Shown here one piece after another: positions 37,080-48,344 of a DNA stretch of 64,000 nucleotides. The DNA is from Polytrichum commune (Eukaryota > Streptophyta > Polytrichopsida > Polytrichales > Polytrichaceae), in assembly GCA_950295325.1 (NCBI GenBank), contig OX485807.1, positions 25,269,666 through 25,333,665 of the forward strand. The letters are read 5' to 3'. The position numbers were made by a program, and so were the translations under genes. Positions within the stretch are counted from its first letter, which is position 1, and every line of letters starts with the position of its first letter. The notes beneath the pieces are model-generated. The model saw nothing but the letters and a program-made list of their open reading frames with translations. It was not told the DNA's origin and did not search any database.

Positions 37080-38690
37080 AGAAGATATTCTAAGAGGGAG
37101 CGTCGTCCGCCCGAAGAATGATGAAAGATTCATATTCTACCCCCAACACGGCGAAGAATGAGCCAATGTCGTATTCTTGGATGTTCCTTTGTATTGTACG
37201 AAGCGTTGAAATTCAAAGATTGGAGTAAGTGGGAGGGTGCAATGCAAGAGAAGTACGACTCACTCATGGCCAACAATACGTGGGAATTGACCAACCTTCC
37301 AAAGGATCGCAAGAGTGTAGGATGTAAATAAGTGTTCTGCATCAAGAATGATGCATTGGGTGAGCATGCTTAGTAGCCAAGGAATATTCTCAAGTAGCCG
37401 AAGTGGATTCTAATGAGACATTTGCTCCCGTGGCCAAGTTTATCACCATTATATGCGTTCTCGTATTAGAACGGCCATGAATTGGTAAAAACGGCAATTT
37501 TGAATGGAATATTAGAAATGGAAATTTATATGGATCAACCGAAGGGTTTCATACAAGAAAGGAAAGAAGATCTTGTGTGCAAACTCAAGAAAACTTTATA
37601 AGGGCTTAAGCAATCGCCGAGGGCGTAGTACCACCGTATCGACTCATTATTCATTAACAAGAGTTTTTGTAGAAGCCAAGCGGATCATTCGTTGTACACG
37701 TGGTTGTACATAAATCAAACGGGTGAATATTTGTTGGTAGCAATCATCTACATAGATGATTTGATCATATTGGCAAGCAATGTAACCTAATTGAAGCGGC
37801 TTAAATCAGAGCTTGAGAAGGAATTTGAAATGAGTGATCTCCAAGAATTGTATCATTGCCTAGGAGTGGAATTTGAGAGGAATAAAGAAGCCCATATCAT
37901 TACCATGAACCAAAAGAGCTACATCAAATAGATCCTCAAGCATTTTAACATGAAAAAATGCAAACCGGTTGGAACTCCGTTTGATGTGAATTCTAAATTG
38001 TTAAAACTTTCGGATGAGGAATTTATGAATGTGCAAAGGGAAATCGAAGGTGTTCCATACAAGGCCGGACTAGGATAACTCATATATGCAATGGTGGCCA
38101 CAAGGGCTGATATTTCATTTGCGGTAAGTATCGTGAGCCAATTCATATCGAAGGCTGGTCCACCGCATTGGATGGTTGTAAAACGCACCATGTGGTATTT
38201 GAAGGACACTTTGGACTTCAAATTATGCCTTGGAGGCAAGAATATTGTCTTGAGATTTTTTTTTGCTATGCGGTTTGGGTAAGAGAAGCAAACGACTGGC
38301 GATCCACCACGGGGTACATGTTTTTTGTTGGCGTTGGAGTCATTTCGTGGAAATTCAAGAAACAACCACCCATTTCGTTGTCTATGACAAAGGCGGAGTA
38401 CATGGCTACTAGCCATTATACTAAGAAAAATGTTTGGTTTAGGCAACTTTTGGTGGATGTGGGACATGTGCAAGAAAGACCGACATCCATCATATGTGAT
38501 AATCAAGGATGCAAAGCACTAACAAAGAATCCCACATATCATTTTCACACCAAACATATCGATGTACAACATCACTTCATTAGAGAGAAGCTAAAAACCG
38601 AGAAATATGTTTGAAGTATTGTCCAACGGAGGATATGATAGCGGACATGCTGACTAAACCACTTGCAAATAATAAGCATCAAACATTAAC
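37080..38690 (+). pseudogene. Copia reverse transcriptase and RNase H, decayed
   Basis: Fragments in order along the plus strand: a linker with RRERRPPE-like residues (about 37085-37120), KWEGAMQEKYDSLMANNTWE, a VGCK-stop-VFCIK site with an in-frame TAA near 37330, the catalytic motif YIDDLII (about 37747-37768), then ADISFAVSIVSQFISKAGPP and RSTTGYMFFVGVGVISW. SMTKAEYMATSHYTKKNVWF of RNase H and the tail DMIADMLTKPLANNKH end it. Several in-frame stops (for example 37370 and 37929) and frame changes show it is dead. The product would have been the RT/RNase H end of a copia polyprotein. Confidence 0.9.
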
Positions 38691-38734
38691 AAAGGCAATG
38701 GGTTTAGAAGCCTTTGACTACTCGCAAAGTGAGA

Positions 38735-38993
38735 GTATAGAGAGTAAAGCATTAGATTGCTCGTAGTCAATAGAGATATACAAAAAAAAAGCATGAGAAA
38801 GAATAAGGTTAGAATAAGGCTATCATGCTAGTCCGAAAAGGGAAAAACGTTATCCCATATTGTTTGTGTGAACCAATGAAGAGAAGAAAATTAATTAAAG
38901 GCAAAGCAAGGAGAGCATGAAACCATCTCACTCCAAGCATTGTTCACATGCCTTTGTATAGGTATCTATGCTTGTGCAATCTTGTCTCCTATT
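38735..38993 (+). repeat. 3' LTR of the copia element
   Basis: Follows the RNase H tail and a purine-rich stretch (GCAAAGTGAGAGTATAGAG). Direct repeat of 36552-36809. Confidence 0.75.
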
Positions 38994-39291
38994 GATTCCA
39001 ATAGACGCCACAATCACGTACACCACAAAAATTTGGTTCCTACCTTAGGAGGCAATTATGCGCATATACCTATACATCAAAATTCTAAATAGCTGCCATT
39101 AATGCACACGCCAGTGAAAAACAACACAAGTCCCTTTATGCACACAACGTACATTGATGCGCAAATAATACCCCTTCCCACAAAGTTGGAATTTTGTATC
39201 CAACATGAATAGTTTTGTCCTTGGGGGTCCAAACAATCGGAACCATGGGGAAGCATGGTGCAAAACGTGACCCAAATGAAACCCACAAATG

Positions 39292-39292
<1 letters not shown>

Positions 39293-39335
<43 letters not shown>
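39293..39335 (+). repeat. GA microsatellite
   Basis: About twenty GA dinucleotides in a row. Confidence 0.9.
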
Positions 39336-39338
<3 letters not shown>

Positions 39339-39479
39339 GCATTTGCTTGAACATATACTATGCTTACACTTCAACATAGTTCCTTCTTAGTACATCCTCT
39401 TGTCTAGAGGCCAAATCATTCCATTACATATCTATAAACCTTCCAAAACCCATGAGGGTGGGTGGGACCATCCTTCTTG

Positions 39480-40266
39480 ATCATAACATTGCAAGGTTAC
39501 TTCTAAAAATGTCTCTACTTGGTATGTGTCTAAAGCATTACTAAAACCTTTGAGTATTTACACCACAAAGGTTGTAAGTTTTTCCACCCTTAAGTGAAAT
39601 AATGCATAACATATCCGATACATATCAAGTCACTATCAAACGAGTAAATGCCTCTTATTCAAAAAAATACTTCAAGTCTCATTCACAAGTAAAATAGGCT
39701 TTGTAATAAGCCTTGCACACACAATATTTTTGCATGAAGATGAAATACAAAACCTAAGATGGCCATCCAAAATGTGAAGGGTCTGCCTCACCTGTGCCCA
39801 TGCCACCAACCAAATCCAAAGAGAGGGTTAGTAACGTACACGAGGTGAATAACAACATAACCCAATTGTTATCTATGTCACACACATGAGTACGGTAAAA
39901 TCATAAGTTTTGTATCTAAGAATAGTCAACATTACTAAGTACTCTACCTGTTCCTTGGCCATTTGAGCTTAGTGTGTAACAATACTGAGGCCGGTAGTGT
40001 ACACCTTCCACAAGTCCTCACAAAATTACACTAATCTGAGTAGTTACTTAGGGTAAAACTGCCTAAGCGGTTTTAACCTTTGAGAGGAGGGCTCAATGTT
40101 TTCCCCACCCTTCATATATGATTAGGTAAAAGCTCTCATCCGTAGATTCTAAGTGTGAGATCTATGGTTGAAAACAGTTAGGTAAACCCCACTTAGCCCT
40201 AGAACACTAAGTTCATTAGGGTTATGCTTTTTAACTAAATATGTTCATCTATGGCACAGTAAGAAC

Positions 40267-40310
<44 letters not shown>
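39480..40310 (-). repeat. Dispersed repeat of about 800 bp, copy A (inverted)
   Basis: The reverse complement aligns in order with 61795-62600. Both begin at a CT/GA microsatellite (40272-40304 here). Both carry TTACCCTAAGTAAC, a TCTCAAAGGYTAAA block, GTGAGG(C/T)AGACCCTTCACA and CATTAAGGGTG-like segments. A part of it recurs at 63540-63690. No coding frame is conserved, so I take it as a non-autonomous or LTR-derived family of unknown type. Confidence 0.6.
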
Positions 40311-40314
<4 letters not shown>

Positions 40315-42029
40315 TGACCTCAACAAAAATCCAAGAGGCATGGGGTCATTGGTGGCATGGCATGTGGCATCGGCTTGTACACCTTTGGGAGGCAACTGGA
40401 CTTTACGGGAACATGTCCTGGCACGAAACCAAAATATAAGTTGTTAAGATGATACAAAGTTAATGCTAAGCACCAATGGGAGGCCATGTAGTAGAGTGGA
40501 GTGCGGCCACCATTTCATAAGCTTAAAAAGAATCCCATAGTGTTAGTATATGATATAATAGGATCAAGCACAAACATGCAAAAATGGCCATGGGCAACAA
40601 ATACTTGGAGAATTAATGGAACTGTAGTAGACCTCCTAACTTGTAGAGTTCCTAACAAGAATCCAAGAATAATGTATAGACACTAGAAGGGACCCAAGTT
40701 TGGCAAGAAGGTTGTTGGGGCATAATTTAGCACACATCAATCCGCCAAGTGGAATGTTGTCATGAACTTGGGTTTAAGGTGGATGCATGCATGCCTCAAT
40801 GTACTAGGGCGAGCCCATGTTGTAACAAACATACTAATTATATGATAAGCCAGGGCATACATGGACCCTTAATCAATTTCATTTCATTAAAAGTGGCTGA
40901 GGCCGGCAACCCAACTCCATCCACCTACTAAGATGGGTTAAGTCCATGGCCATATCAAGCCATGCCCACGCCTAGCCACAACTTGAGCCCGCACCCATGT
41001 GGCGACTGGTGGGTCTCCACCCCGGATCAGTAAGCGGTAGCACAAAGCTACTCTATTGACAAGGGGGGTTGGTGCAAGAAATATCAGCCGGTTCCCTCCT
41101 TTTTCTCACCCATGTGACCTTAGTAGTTGGTCTTGCTGAGAGGCAAGTGGATTGGCCTTTGAACCTGACACTGTGCAATTATCAAATAATCATGCAGATG
41201 CCTAGGCCCACCACCCAACACCCAACGTTGCTCAATTAAATAATCTTATGCTCGTGTAGTATGCAAAACATTACATTTCATAATTTAACATGGGCTTGAA
41301 GTTACATTATTGAGAGTTTTCACTTTAAAAGCAATGGAAAAACTATGTGCAAGGAGTCTCACTATCATTTCAAATAAAGAGCTCATTTTATACACATTGC
41401 TCACTTTAACAAGTGGTGGCAAAAGCACATGCATGAGCCCTATGATTTTTGGGCGATGTTAATTCACAAAACCCACAATTGAAGTACTTAACCCTAATTT
41501 GATGACACTTCATTGAGGCAGCCACATTAAAGACAAGAACAAATGTAGATACCAAAACATACACGTAGAAACCTCCCTTCCCTATCATATACCAAAAACA
41601 TGGCTAGTGGTAATTGCGAATCACAAAGATTGTCAGTTCAAGTTCCCAAATTGAGATGGAAAAATTACAAGTTGTCAATATCAATATTCTCTTTCTCTGA
41701 AACCTTATTGTCCATAAGGACATTTTGATGTAGATGAGAAAGTTTTCAAGAGTGGATGGGATGCAACTAAACTTGATTCACTCTATTTCTACATGGTAAT
41801 AGATGGCATTGAAATCAAATTTTGGATCGTCATTGGACTTCCGAATGTGTATTGCAAAGACATAAGTGACTTGACTCTCACCTAAATGTTATTTTGTTTC
41901 TATCTTATTTAAATGAGTTGTCCTATACAATGTATGATAACAAATCAAGGGTTGTGAGATTTCAAAGTGTTGTGGTCTCAGGGTTTTGCGTTGGACCCAT
42001 TTGTTTGAGATGTGGTTGACATAAACTTT
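40311..42029. other. Gene-free intergenic DNA
   Basis: No supported gene. It contains the second SINE-like fragment at 41601-41655. Plus-strand frames at 40501-40686 and 40749-40931 lack any recognisable domain. Confidence 0.4.
41601..41655 (+). repeat. SINE-like fragment, copy 2
   Basis: TGGCTAGTGG resembles a Pol III A box and AGTTCAAGTTCC resembles a B box, about 34 bases apart. The intervening AATTGCGAATCACAAAGATT matches the block at 13692-13750. Confidence 0.4.
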
Positions 42030-42562
42030 GGGCCGCTTTACACCTAGAGGCCGGGCCAATTTCCCTTGAGGCCGATTGCACAAAATTTCAGCCTTTTTTG
42101 GGTTGGAGGCCGGCCTCTACTACACATTATAATAAGATTATACCGGGGGCCAATTTTCCCATATGTAAAGGCCCTCGGGCCAAGAAGCCAAGCTGATTCA
42201 AAAAAATTAGCCTAATCCAACGGATGTAGCATAATCTAAGATAGAGCCTTTAGATTCCACATAATCCAATGGATCTAGTTCACTTTAAAAAATTATACTT
42301 TATTTAAGAAGATTTTTTTAGTGGAATATGACATTGGCCTCTAGGCCAAGAATTGGCCTTCCATTTTGGGTGCACCCAATTCAACGAGCTCGGGCCGTGT
42401 CATAACATACATTTTTTAATTTAAAAAATCATACCACCAAATCGGCCCGGCCTCTAGATGTAAAGGGGTTGGGGCCGATTTGAGCCTTTTGACCAATCAC
42501 AAATGAGGATTTCAAGCCTCTTACACAACGAATTGGCCCGGCCTCTAAGTGTAAAGCGGCCC
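42030..42562. mobile_element. 533-bp TIR element, PIF/Harbinger-like ends
   Basis: GGGCCGCTTTACACCTAGAG at 42030 pairs with its inverted copy ending at 42562 over 32 bp with one mismatch. The element is flanked by TTT on both sides, a possible 3-bp target duplication. A related GGCCCGGCCTCTAGATGTAA block lies inside near 42444, so the element may be nested or a composite. GGGCC-type termini and 3-bp target sites are typical of PIF/Harbinger MITEs (family knowledge); no transposase is present. Confidence 0.75.
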
Positions 42563-42779
42563 TTTGATAGACCATGAATTTGTTATGCAATGCATGCCAT
42601 GTAACCCTTCATCTAGGTTCGTTCAACCATTCAAACTTCCTAGGTCTTTTAGGCCCTCAAGTTCTAGTGTAAAGTGAAGTGGGATGAGCTCGGCATTTTC
42701 CATCACTGAGACGATTTAGATTTCAATGGTCATGGGCCCTCAAGCTCTAAGGTACATGAGTGTCATTTTGTCAAATGCC

Positions 42780-43120
42780 TACATTTGATTGGTGTATGGT
42801 AAGTTGAGGATCAAAGGAACAAACACCATAAAAACGCATGTAAAAAAAAGATTGAACTACGTTTTCAAAATTTTCTTTCTTTTTCTATTTTCCTTCTTTT
42901 CAAAGTACTCCATACTCTATGTTAGTCAATCCTATTGGAAGACGTATGTAGTTAATTGAGAAATCATGAAACATTCACTTCCAATAACCATAACTAAATT
43001 AGGATAGGTTCAATAATCATACTTGTTTTTGTTGTTGTTTCATCATAGATTTTCTAAAGCAACACAATTTTGAAGATGTAATTATGATCAACAGAAGATG
43101 AACAACATGGAAAATGAACC
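42780..43120. repeat. Dispersed repeat, copy 1 (sister at 54500-54830)
   Basis: Shared blocks in order with 54500-54830: GAGGATCAAAG(G/A), GCAAACA or ACAAACA followed by CATAAA, AATAACCATAACTAAAT, TTTCATCATAGATTT or TTTCGTTGTAGATTT, and GACAACATG(G/A)AAAA. Both are non-coding and in the same orientation. Confidence 0.55.
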
Positions 43121-43129
43121 GAATGACAC

Positions 43130-43265
43130 ATAACATTACTCAATTGATGAGTTGTGTCGTGGGTCCGACACTATATTCCAGTAATGGATGTTGGAATCCC
43201 ATTGCAATCAGACTCAATCTGAAGTCAGGGCAATCGAACACAACTCATCAACTGAGTAATGTTAT
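43130..43265. mobile_element. 136-bp foldback/MITE
   Basis: ATAACATTACTCAATTGATG at 43130 and the inverted complement ending at 43265 pair over 28 bp with one mismatch. The 80-bp interior is non-coding. It sits directly after the dispersed repeat at 42780-43120. Confidence 0.7.
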
Positions 43266-44785
43266 GACCTGCATACATTGGTGTTAAATGCCTTTATGTC
43301 ACCATATATAGTGTTATGTACAAATCCATATATGCAAATCCACTACCACATGCCCTTGTTGACTCTCACTTCAAATTGAGGAGAGCGAGAAACAACAACC
43401 GATACGTCTACCCCCATTGGGACTTTTCAAATGTCGAAGCAATGTCACAAACAATGAGCGTGAGATACGGTTGTCATGAGATGGAGATGCACTTTAACGT
43501 CGATTAGATTAGATTAGATTACATCATGTATTCCACAATGCAAAAGTAATTTCTAAGTTGCCAAGTGGTATTATTGTACAAAGAAGTCAACTGCGACAAC
43601 ATTGAATGAGCTGTGGAGTTTCGTATAACCCTCATAATGTATGGACGGTGGTGGTCGACATTTTCAAGAAAGGATCCTGACACTTTCCTTAGAGCCGACT
43701 TCCATGTTGGGGGAGAAGCTATGATAGAACATGAGTAAAGTATGCAGGCCTTCTTCAGTCGCTATTTTGAGTTAAAAATCTATATTTGAATGATATGTGG
43801 TTAGGTGTGGATCTAAGAACGGACATGGAAAAAAATAATGCTTGAAAGGATTTAATCCACGTCTTTGAAATTTATTAACCACTCTTGATTTATAGTTAAC
43901 GTAATTGAAGGGACATAGGTATTCTTTTAGAAAGACATCACATGTGCCTTTTCAAATGTTGTCATCAATGTGATGATTGAGAAGATTAAAATATCCTACC
44001 AATCTTGGGGGGTCCACCGCACAACCATCAAAACAAGTGTTGGCTTGAAGTGCCTTGTATACATTCTATGAGCATCTCTATCACATCAATGGATATTGTA
44101 CAATTGTACACACATATGTAAAGCACTTTAGTTTGTCCCTTATTATTGCACGCATTGTCAACACATGCCATATATTCTATTACAACATCTCAAGCCATTT
44201 TACGTCACCACAACTTGGACCAACATGATGTGTTGTAGCAAGTGTCGTGCCCTGTTCACACCAAACTTTCCGTCTAGTTCCAACCGTGAAATTGCCGGGG
44301 ATAATGTTAAGGAATTGATGTTGGCCCACCACTTTTCACACTATTACAACTAGAGATGCTAATGATGGTGCCAGAATTGGCTAGTGTGATAAGCCCCTCA
44401 GGGTAATAGGGAAGATTGGCACAACCACCTACCAAAGGCACCACCGCACAAGTTACAATGGGCCTATGGGAACCATCAAACACCCATGTTCACATAGGTG
44501 TGATTTCTCATAGTGAGAAACTTCACAATCTTATGAGAAGTAGGGGATACAATTTTGTTGTGTGTAGAGTAAATATTGTGTGTTCATAATATTAGTCCCT
44601 TGCATCTTGATAGCATTGGATGCCAAATTATCTTTGAATTGTGATGTGTTTTTGTTTCATCCATGGTACACGGGGAGGGTGAACTAACCCATACATAGGT
44701 TCCTTGTTGAATGACTGCAACCATGCCAACAAGGAACCAGTGTACGGGTTGTTTTACCCTAGCCATGGCACACCTCCGTCAACTA
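43266..44785. other. Gene-free intergenic DNA
   Basis: Short plus-strand frames at 43316-43507 and 44165-44353 are the only ones of note, and neither shows a known domain. They could be decayed transposon ORFs. Confidence 0.35.
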
Positions 44786-45983
44786 AAGTAGTACAATCTA
44801 TAAGTGTTACCCTTATAAGCGTTATAATTTCATATATGTTAAGAAAAAATTTCTCCCCTACAAAAACACAATTGGTAAGACTAGTGAGTGTTATGTGTTA
44901 AGTGTTATAACATGCTCTACTCCCTTCTTTGTTAATTGCACCTCTATAAGTGTTAATTTTGAGAAAATCAAGGTAATAATATATGAGAACATATATTTTA
45001 AACATGTCATCACATTTATCCCATATTCTTTGTGAACAAATCAAATATTTTCTCTTATTTAGAGATCAATTCAAAATTGTTGGAGGCACACATGTGTTTT
45101 TTCGATCTCTATTGAGAGGGAGATACAGGAAGCTAGGCGCTTGTTAGAGGTTGATGAAGTTGCTAATCTACTTCATCAACTAAAGTTGTTGTCATCTGAT
45201 AGTGAGGTGGGTGACGTGATGAATACTCATGAATACCTCAATTATGAGATGGAGTTTGATTTCAATTACCCCTATGAACCTACCGATGAGGAGTTTTTGG
45301 ATATGTATTCCTCAAAACATCAAGAAATTGATGTTGATGAGGTTATGGTTGATGTGGTAGAAGAAGTTGTAGGATTTAGTGTTGTCGAGCGTTCTCTAGA
45401 GACTTTGAAGAAATACTTTGAACAAAGACCAAATGATGCCCTATCACACATTAGGAGCATTCAAGAACCCTAGAAGGAAGTTTCATCACATCATTTGGAA
45501 GCTTCTCGTCAAACTACTATAGAATCTTTCTTTCGGTTAGTTTAATTGGAAGAATCTCATCAAGTTACTGCTATATAGATTACTTCTTTCAATTAGTTTA
45601 GTTGAAATATGTATTATCATTTGTACTTTCATTTTTTATTCTATAAAATTTATGTTCTTCATTTTTGGAAATTTTAAGTGTTATTTCATCGGTATGAATT
45701 CTATAAGTGTTACTTGTTATAATTTTATATATGTTATTTTTTTGCTACTCCGACCTATTATATTTATAAAGTCTTGACTGTACATAGATTACTTCTTTCA
45801 ATTAGTTTAGTTGAAATATGTATTATCATTTGTACTTTCATTTTTTATTTTATAAAACGGTATGTTCTTTCATTATAAATGTTATTAATCATCGGTATGA
45901 ATTCTATTAAGTGTTGTCATAATTCTATATATGTTATTTTTTTCCTACTCCCGACCTGCAACATTTATAGAGTCTTGACAGTA
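44786..45983 (+). mobile_element. Pogo-like (Tc1/mariner superfamily) element remnant
   Basis: The transposase tail at 45090-45473 is flanked by pogo-type terminal motifs. On the left are ACCTCTATAAGTGTTAATTT (44939) and a related CTATAAGTGTTACC (44791). On the right, read inverted from 45780, is CAGTCAAGACTTTATAAATA, with TA outside. Plant pogo elements typically start CAGTnnAACCTCTATAAnTTA with a TA target duplication (family knowledge). The right end is tandemly duplicated: a second end finishes at 45981, also followed by TA. Confidence 0.55.
45090..45473 (+). pseudogene. C-terminal fragment of a pogo/Tigger-like DDE transposase
   Basis: Open frame reading IEREIQEARRLLEVDEV, an acidic middle (YEPTDEEFLDMYSSK, then DVDEVMVDVVEEVV) and a tail SLETLKKYFEQRPNDALSHI ending in QEP-stop. 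This acidic stretch followed by an S-x-ALE-type helix is the usual C-terminus of CENP-B/Tigger-type transposases. The DDE catalytic part and the N-terminal HTH are missing, so it is a remnant. Assignment rests on overall pattern and flanking TIRs, not on a catalytic motif. Confidence 0.5.
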
Positions 45984-45985
45984 AT
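45576..45985 (+). repeat. 208-bp tandem duplication of the element's right end
   Basis: ATAGATTACTTCTTTCAATT occurs at 45576 and 45784. Both copies continue with AGTTTAGTTGAAATATGTAT, TCGGTATGAATTCTAT and TATATATGTTATTTTTTT, and end in GTCTTGAC(T/A)G TA. Confidence 0.85.
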
Positions 45986-48344
45986 AATGTTATAGGTCCA
46001 AGTCATTGGTCATCCTGATAAATCCAAACTTTTATCCAACTACACTAAATAGTTGTGGAAATAATTAGCATGGAACTCAATTTACAGTAGGATATTAGTC
46101 AATAGCATTCTAGTCAAAATGGAATAGACATGGGTCCAAGACCCCAGGTCTTCTCCTAAGTCTTCACAAAGACTTCCAATCAACACAGTGAATATTAGTT
46201 ATAAGACCAAAATGGCACAGAATGAAAGAACCACACACACTAATTTCCAAGAATATAATTACTGTGGCCCACGCTAATATTCTACTATAAATTTAGTATC
46301 GGTTGAATATAACATGGCCTAAATTAATTATCGTTTTGAGAATCAGCATGGGCTCCAGAAAAGTATTGTAGCCCGCTGTAATAGGAATAATTAGTGCACC
46401 TTCTAGTTTTTACAGGTAGGTATGATATTCCTTTTGCAGTTGTTAATGTGCTAAGCATTGTAGGCACAAGAGCCAACAAAATTGAGGCGGGGGGGACCTA
46501 TATGACCATTTGATGAACTCTAAGATCTTCACTTTGGTAGTGAAAAAGATATTGATATGAGCTCCAAAATTTATGAGGCAAACATACAAACACGATTTGG
46601 GATTCACAATCATCTCACACGAATTGCTTGTTTTGCATCCTAGAATAATTGCTTCTAGACAATAGGGACCACTCAAATCCAGCGTTGAAAGAGGTCTCTT
46701 CTAGGAACTACAGAATGCATAATTGGGAATGACACATTCAGCAGAATTCACGTGTGTACAAATTCAATGTCCAATTTTTTTCCAAAAGCCAGAGTAAATG
46801 CATGAAATTGCTATTGATTGTCTAACAGATCAAAGAAAGAAATTGATGTAACAAACACCACACTCCTCTATCCGCGGGTGGCTCATTCCCTATCAAGGGC
46901 ACACCACATCGGAAGCAACGCAAAAGCTAGATGCTCTTTCATCTATCCAACCTGCACATCCTCCAAGCAGAACATTCCCTGCAAAATGAGGCCTTGATCA
47001 TTCTTGAATCAAACAGTCACTTAATTAAAAACGTGATCTATCACAAGCATTTCAGAATTCCTAGAGCTACTATACATAATATGAACAACTTGGAAAACCT
47101 TCTTGAGAAGACAATTACATTTCAGTAGGATAGAGACAACAACAAACTTAAGAAAGACATTGTTTAGCACCACATTTAGTAATAAAATTGTTCCCACAAC
47201 ATCCAAAACAACATACTTCATTTTTAAAAGTCCCCAAGATTCTGGATAACTATTTCTAGAACAAGCACTCTGATGTTTTGTCAGAGTCAATGTTACAGTA
47301 TGGACAATCAGTACACAAGAGAAGGGGCACATCTACAATACAACTAATTTCGTGCTTGCATCAAGAACTGACACATAGGTTAAACAACACAATGGAAACA
47401 AGGATGAAATTCTAACTATTATGAGGCTACTTTATCAGATGGACAGGTCATCTCTGGTATTGGTTCACCCATGGCATGTATATGATCCCTGAAAGTAGTG
47501 CCATAAATGTGATCTTGTCATTCAGCACAAATTTCAATGTCATGGAAGGACTCCAAAAGAAGCTCACCGTGAGTTCAATGATCACCACCAATGGCAAGTT
47601 CCACCTTAAGTCATCATGGGAGAAATGCCTGACCAGCCAACATACACACACATAAAACATCAGCAGCGCCTAACAAGCATCATACCCTCAGGCTTGCAAC
47701 TGGCTTCATCCAGAATCGTTCAATAAAGACCAACCCAGAAAACCCAAGAGGCAGTGAGTTTTTGCTAGTAAATACGCAGCACAGAGAGATGCAAAGTGGA
47801 ATGTCCAGGAAACACAAGACTATAACCTCTGAGAAACCATAACTGACACAAGATGAGATTTCAGATATAAGAGACCTCATTTTAGAAAGAACAAAGAAAG
47901 AATAAGACATTACAACACTGCTAACTCTTAATGTATTGAAGTCAACATAGATGACTGAAAATGAAAATTGAAGTTCCCATTCCCTTGCTAAGTGACAATG
48001 AGAACTGAGCCAATTAGATGTTCCAAGCAATGAATAATCCAAACTTCATAACTCCATCCCTTTGATTCTCCCTGAACATAAATTCTGTTCACAGTATAAC
48101 GAATGGCTCAGGAACAATACAATGATCAGGTTTCTAAACAAATCTAGAACAAACTTATGACCCTCAAAAAGATCAAATGTGGCACTCCAAAAACCAAAAA
48201 ACAAATGACATTTTATCCAGATATCACAAGCTGACAATATCAGCCTGGCAGTTATTATCGACCACTTCGTATTATTGCATCTTATGCTTACAATCTTAGT
48301 TTTAGCTTCATGATGTTCCAAAGCTATTTAAGAAGGAAGTTTCA
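45986..48344. other. Gene-free or unannotated stretch
   Basis: No supported gene. The DNA from about 46900 to 48340 has a base composition like introns or UTRs of the neighbouring minus-strand genes. Minus-strand frames at 47021-47332 and 47680-48042 are hydrophobic and domain-free. Confidence 0.35.

Larger units (their letters stand above)
36552..38993 (+). mobile_element. Internally deleted Ty1/copia LTR retrotransposon
   Basis: Direct repeats of about 255 bp lie at about 36552-36809 and 38735-38993 and bracket a decayed copia polyprotein tail. The LTRs share TTAGATTGCTC(A/G)TAGTCAATAG, TTATCCCATATTGTTTGTGT and CATGCCTTTGTATAGGT. The whole element is only about 2.4 kb; gag, protease and integrase are absent, so a large internal deletion occurred. 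The two LTRs differ by several substitutions and indels, so insertion is not recent. Exact ends and the target-site duplication could not be fixed. Confidence 0.85.
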
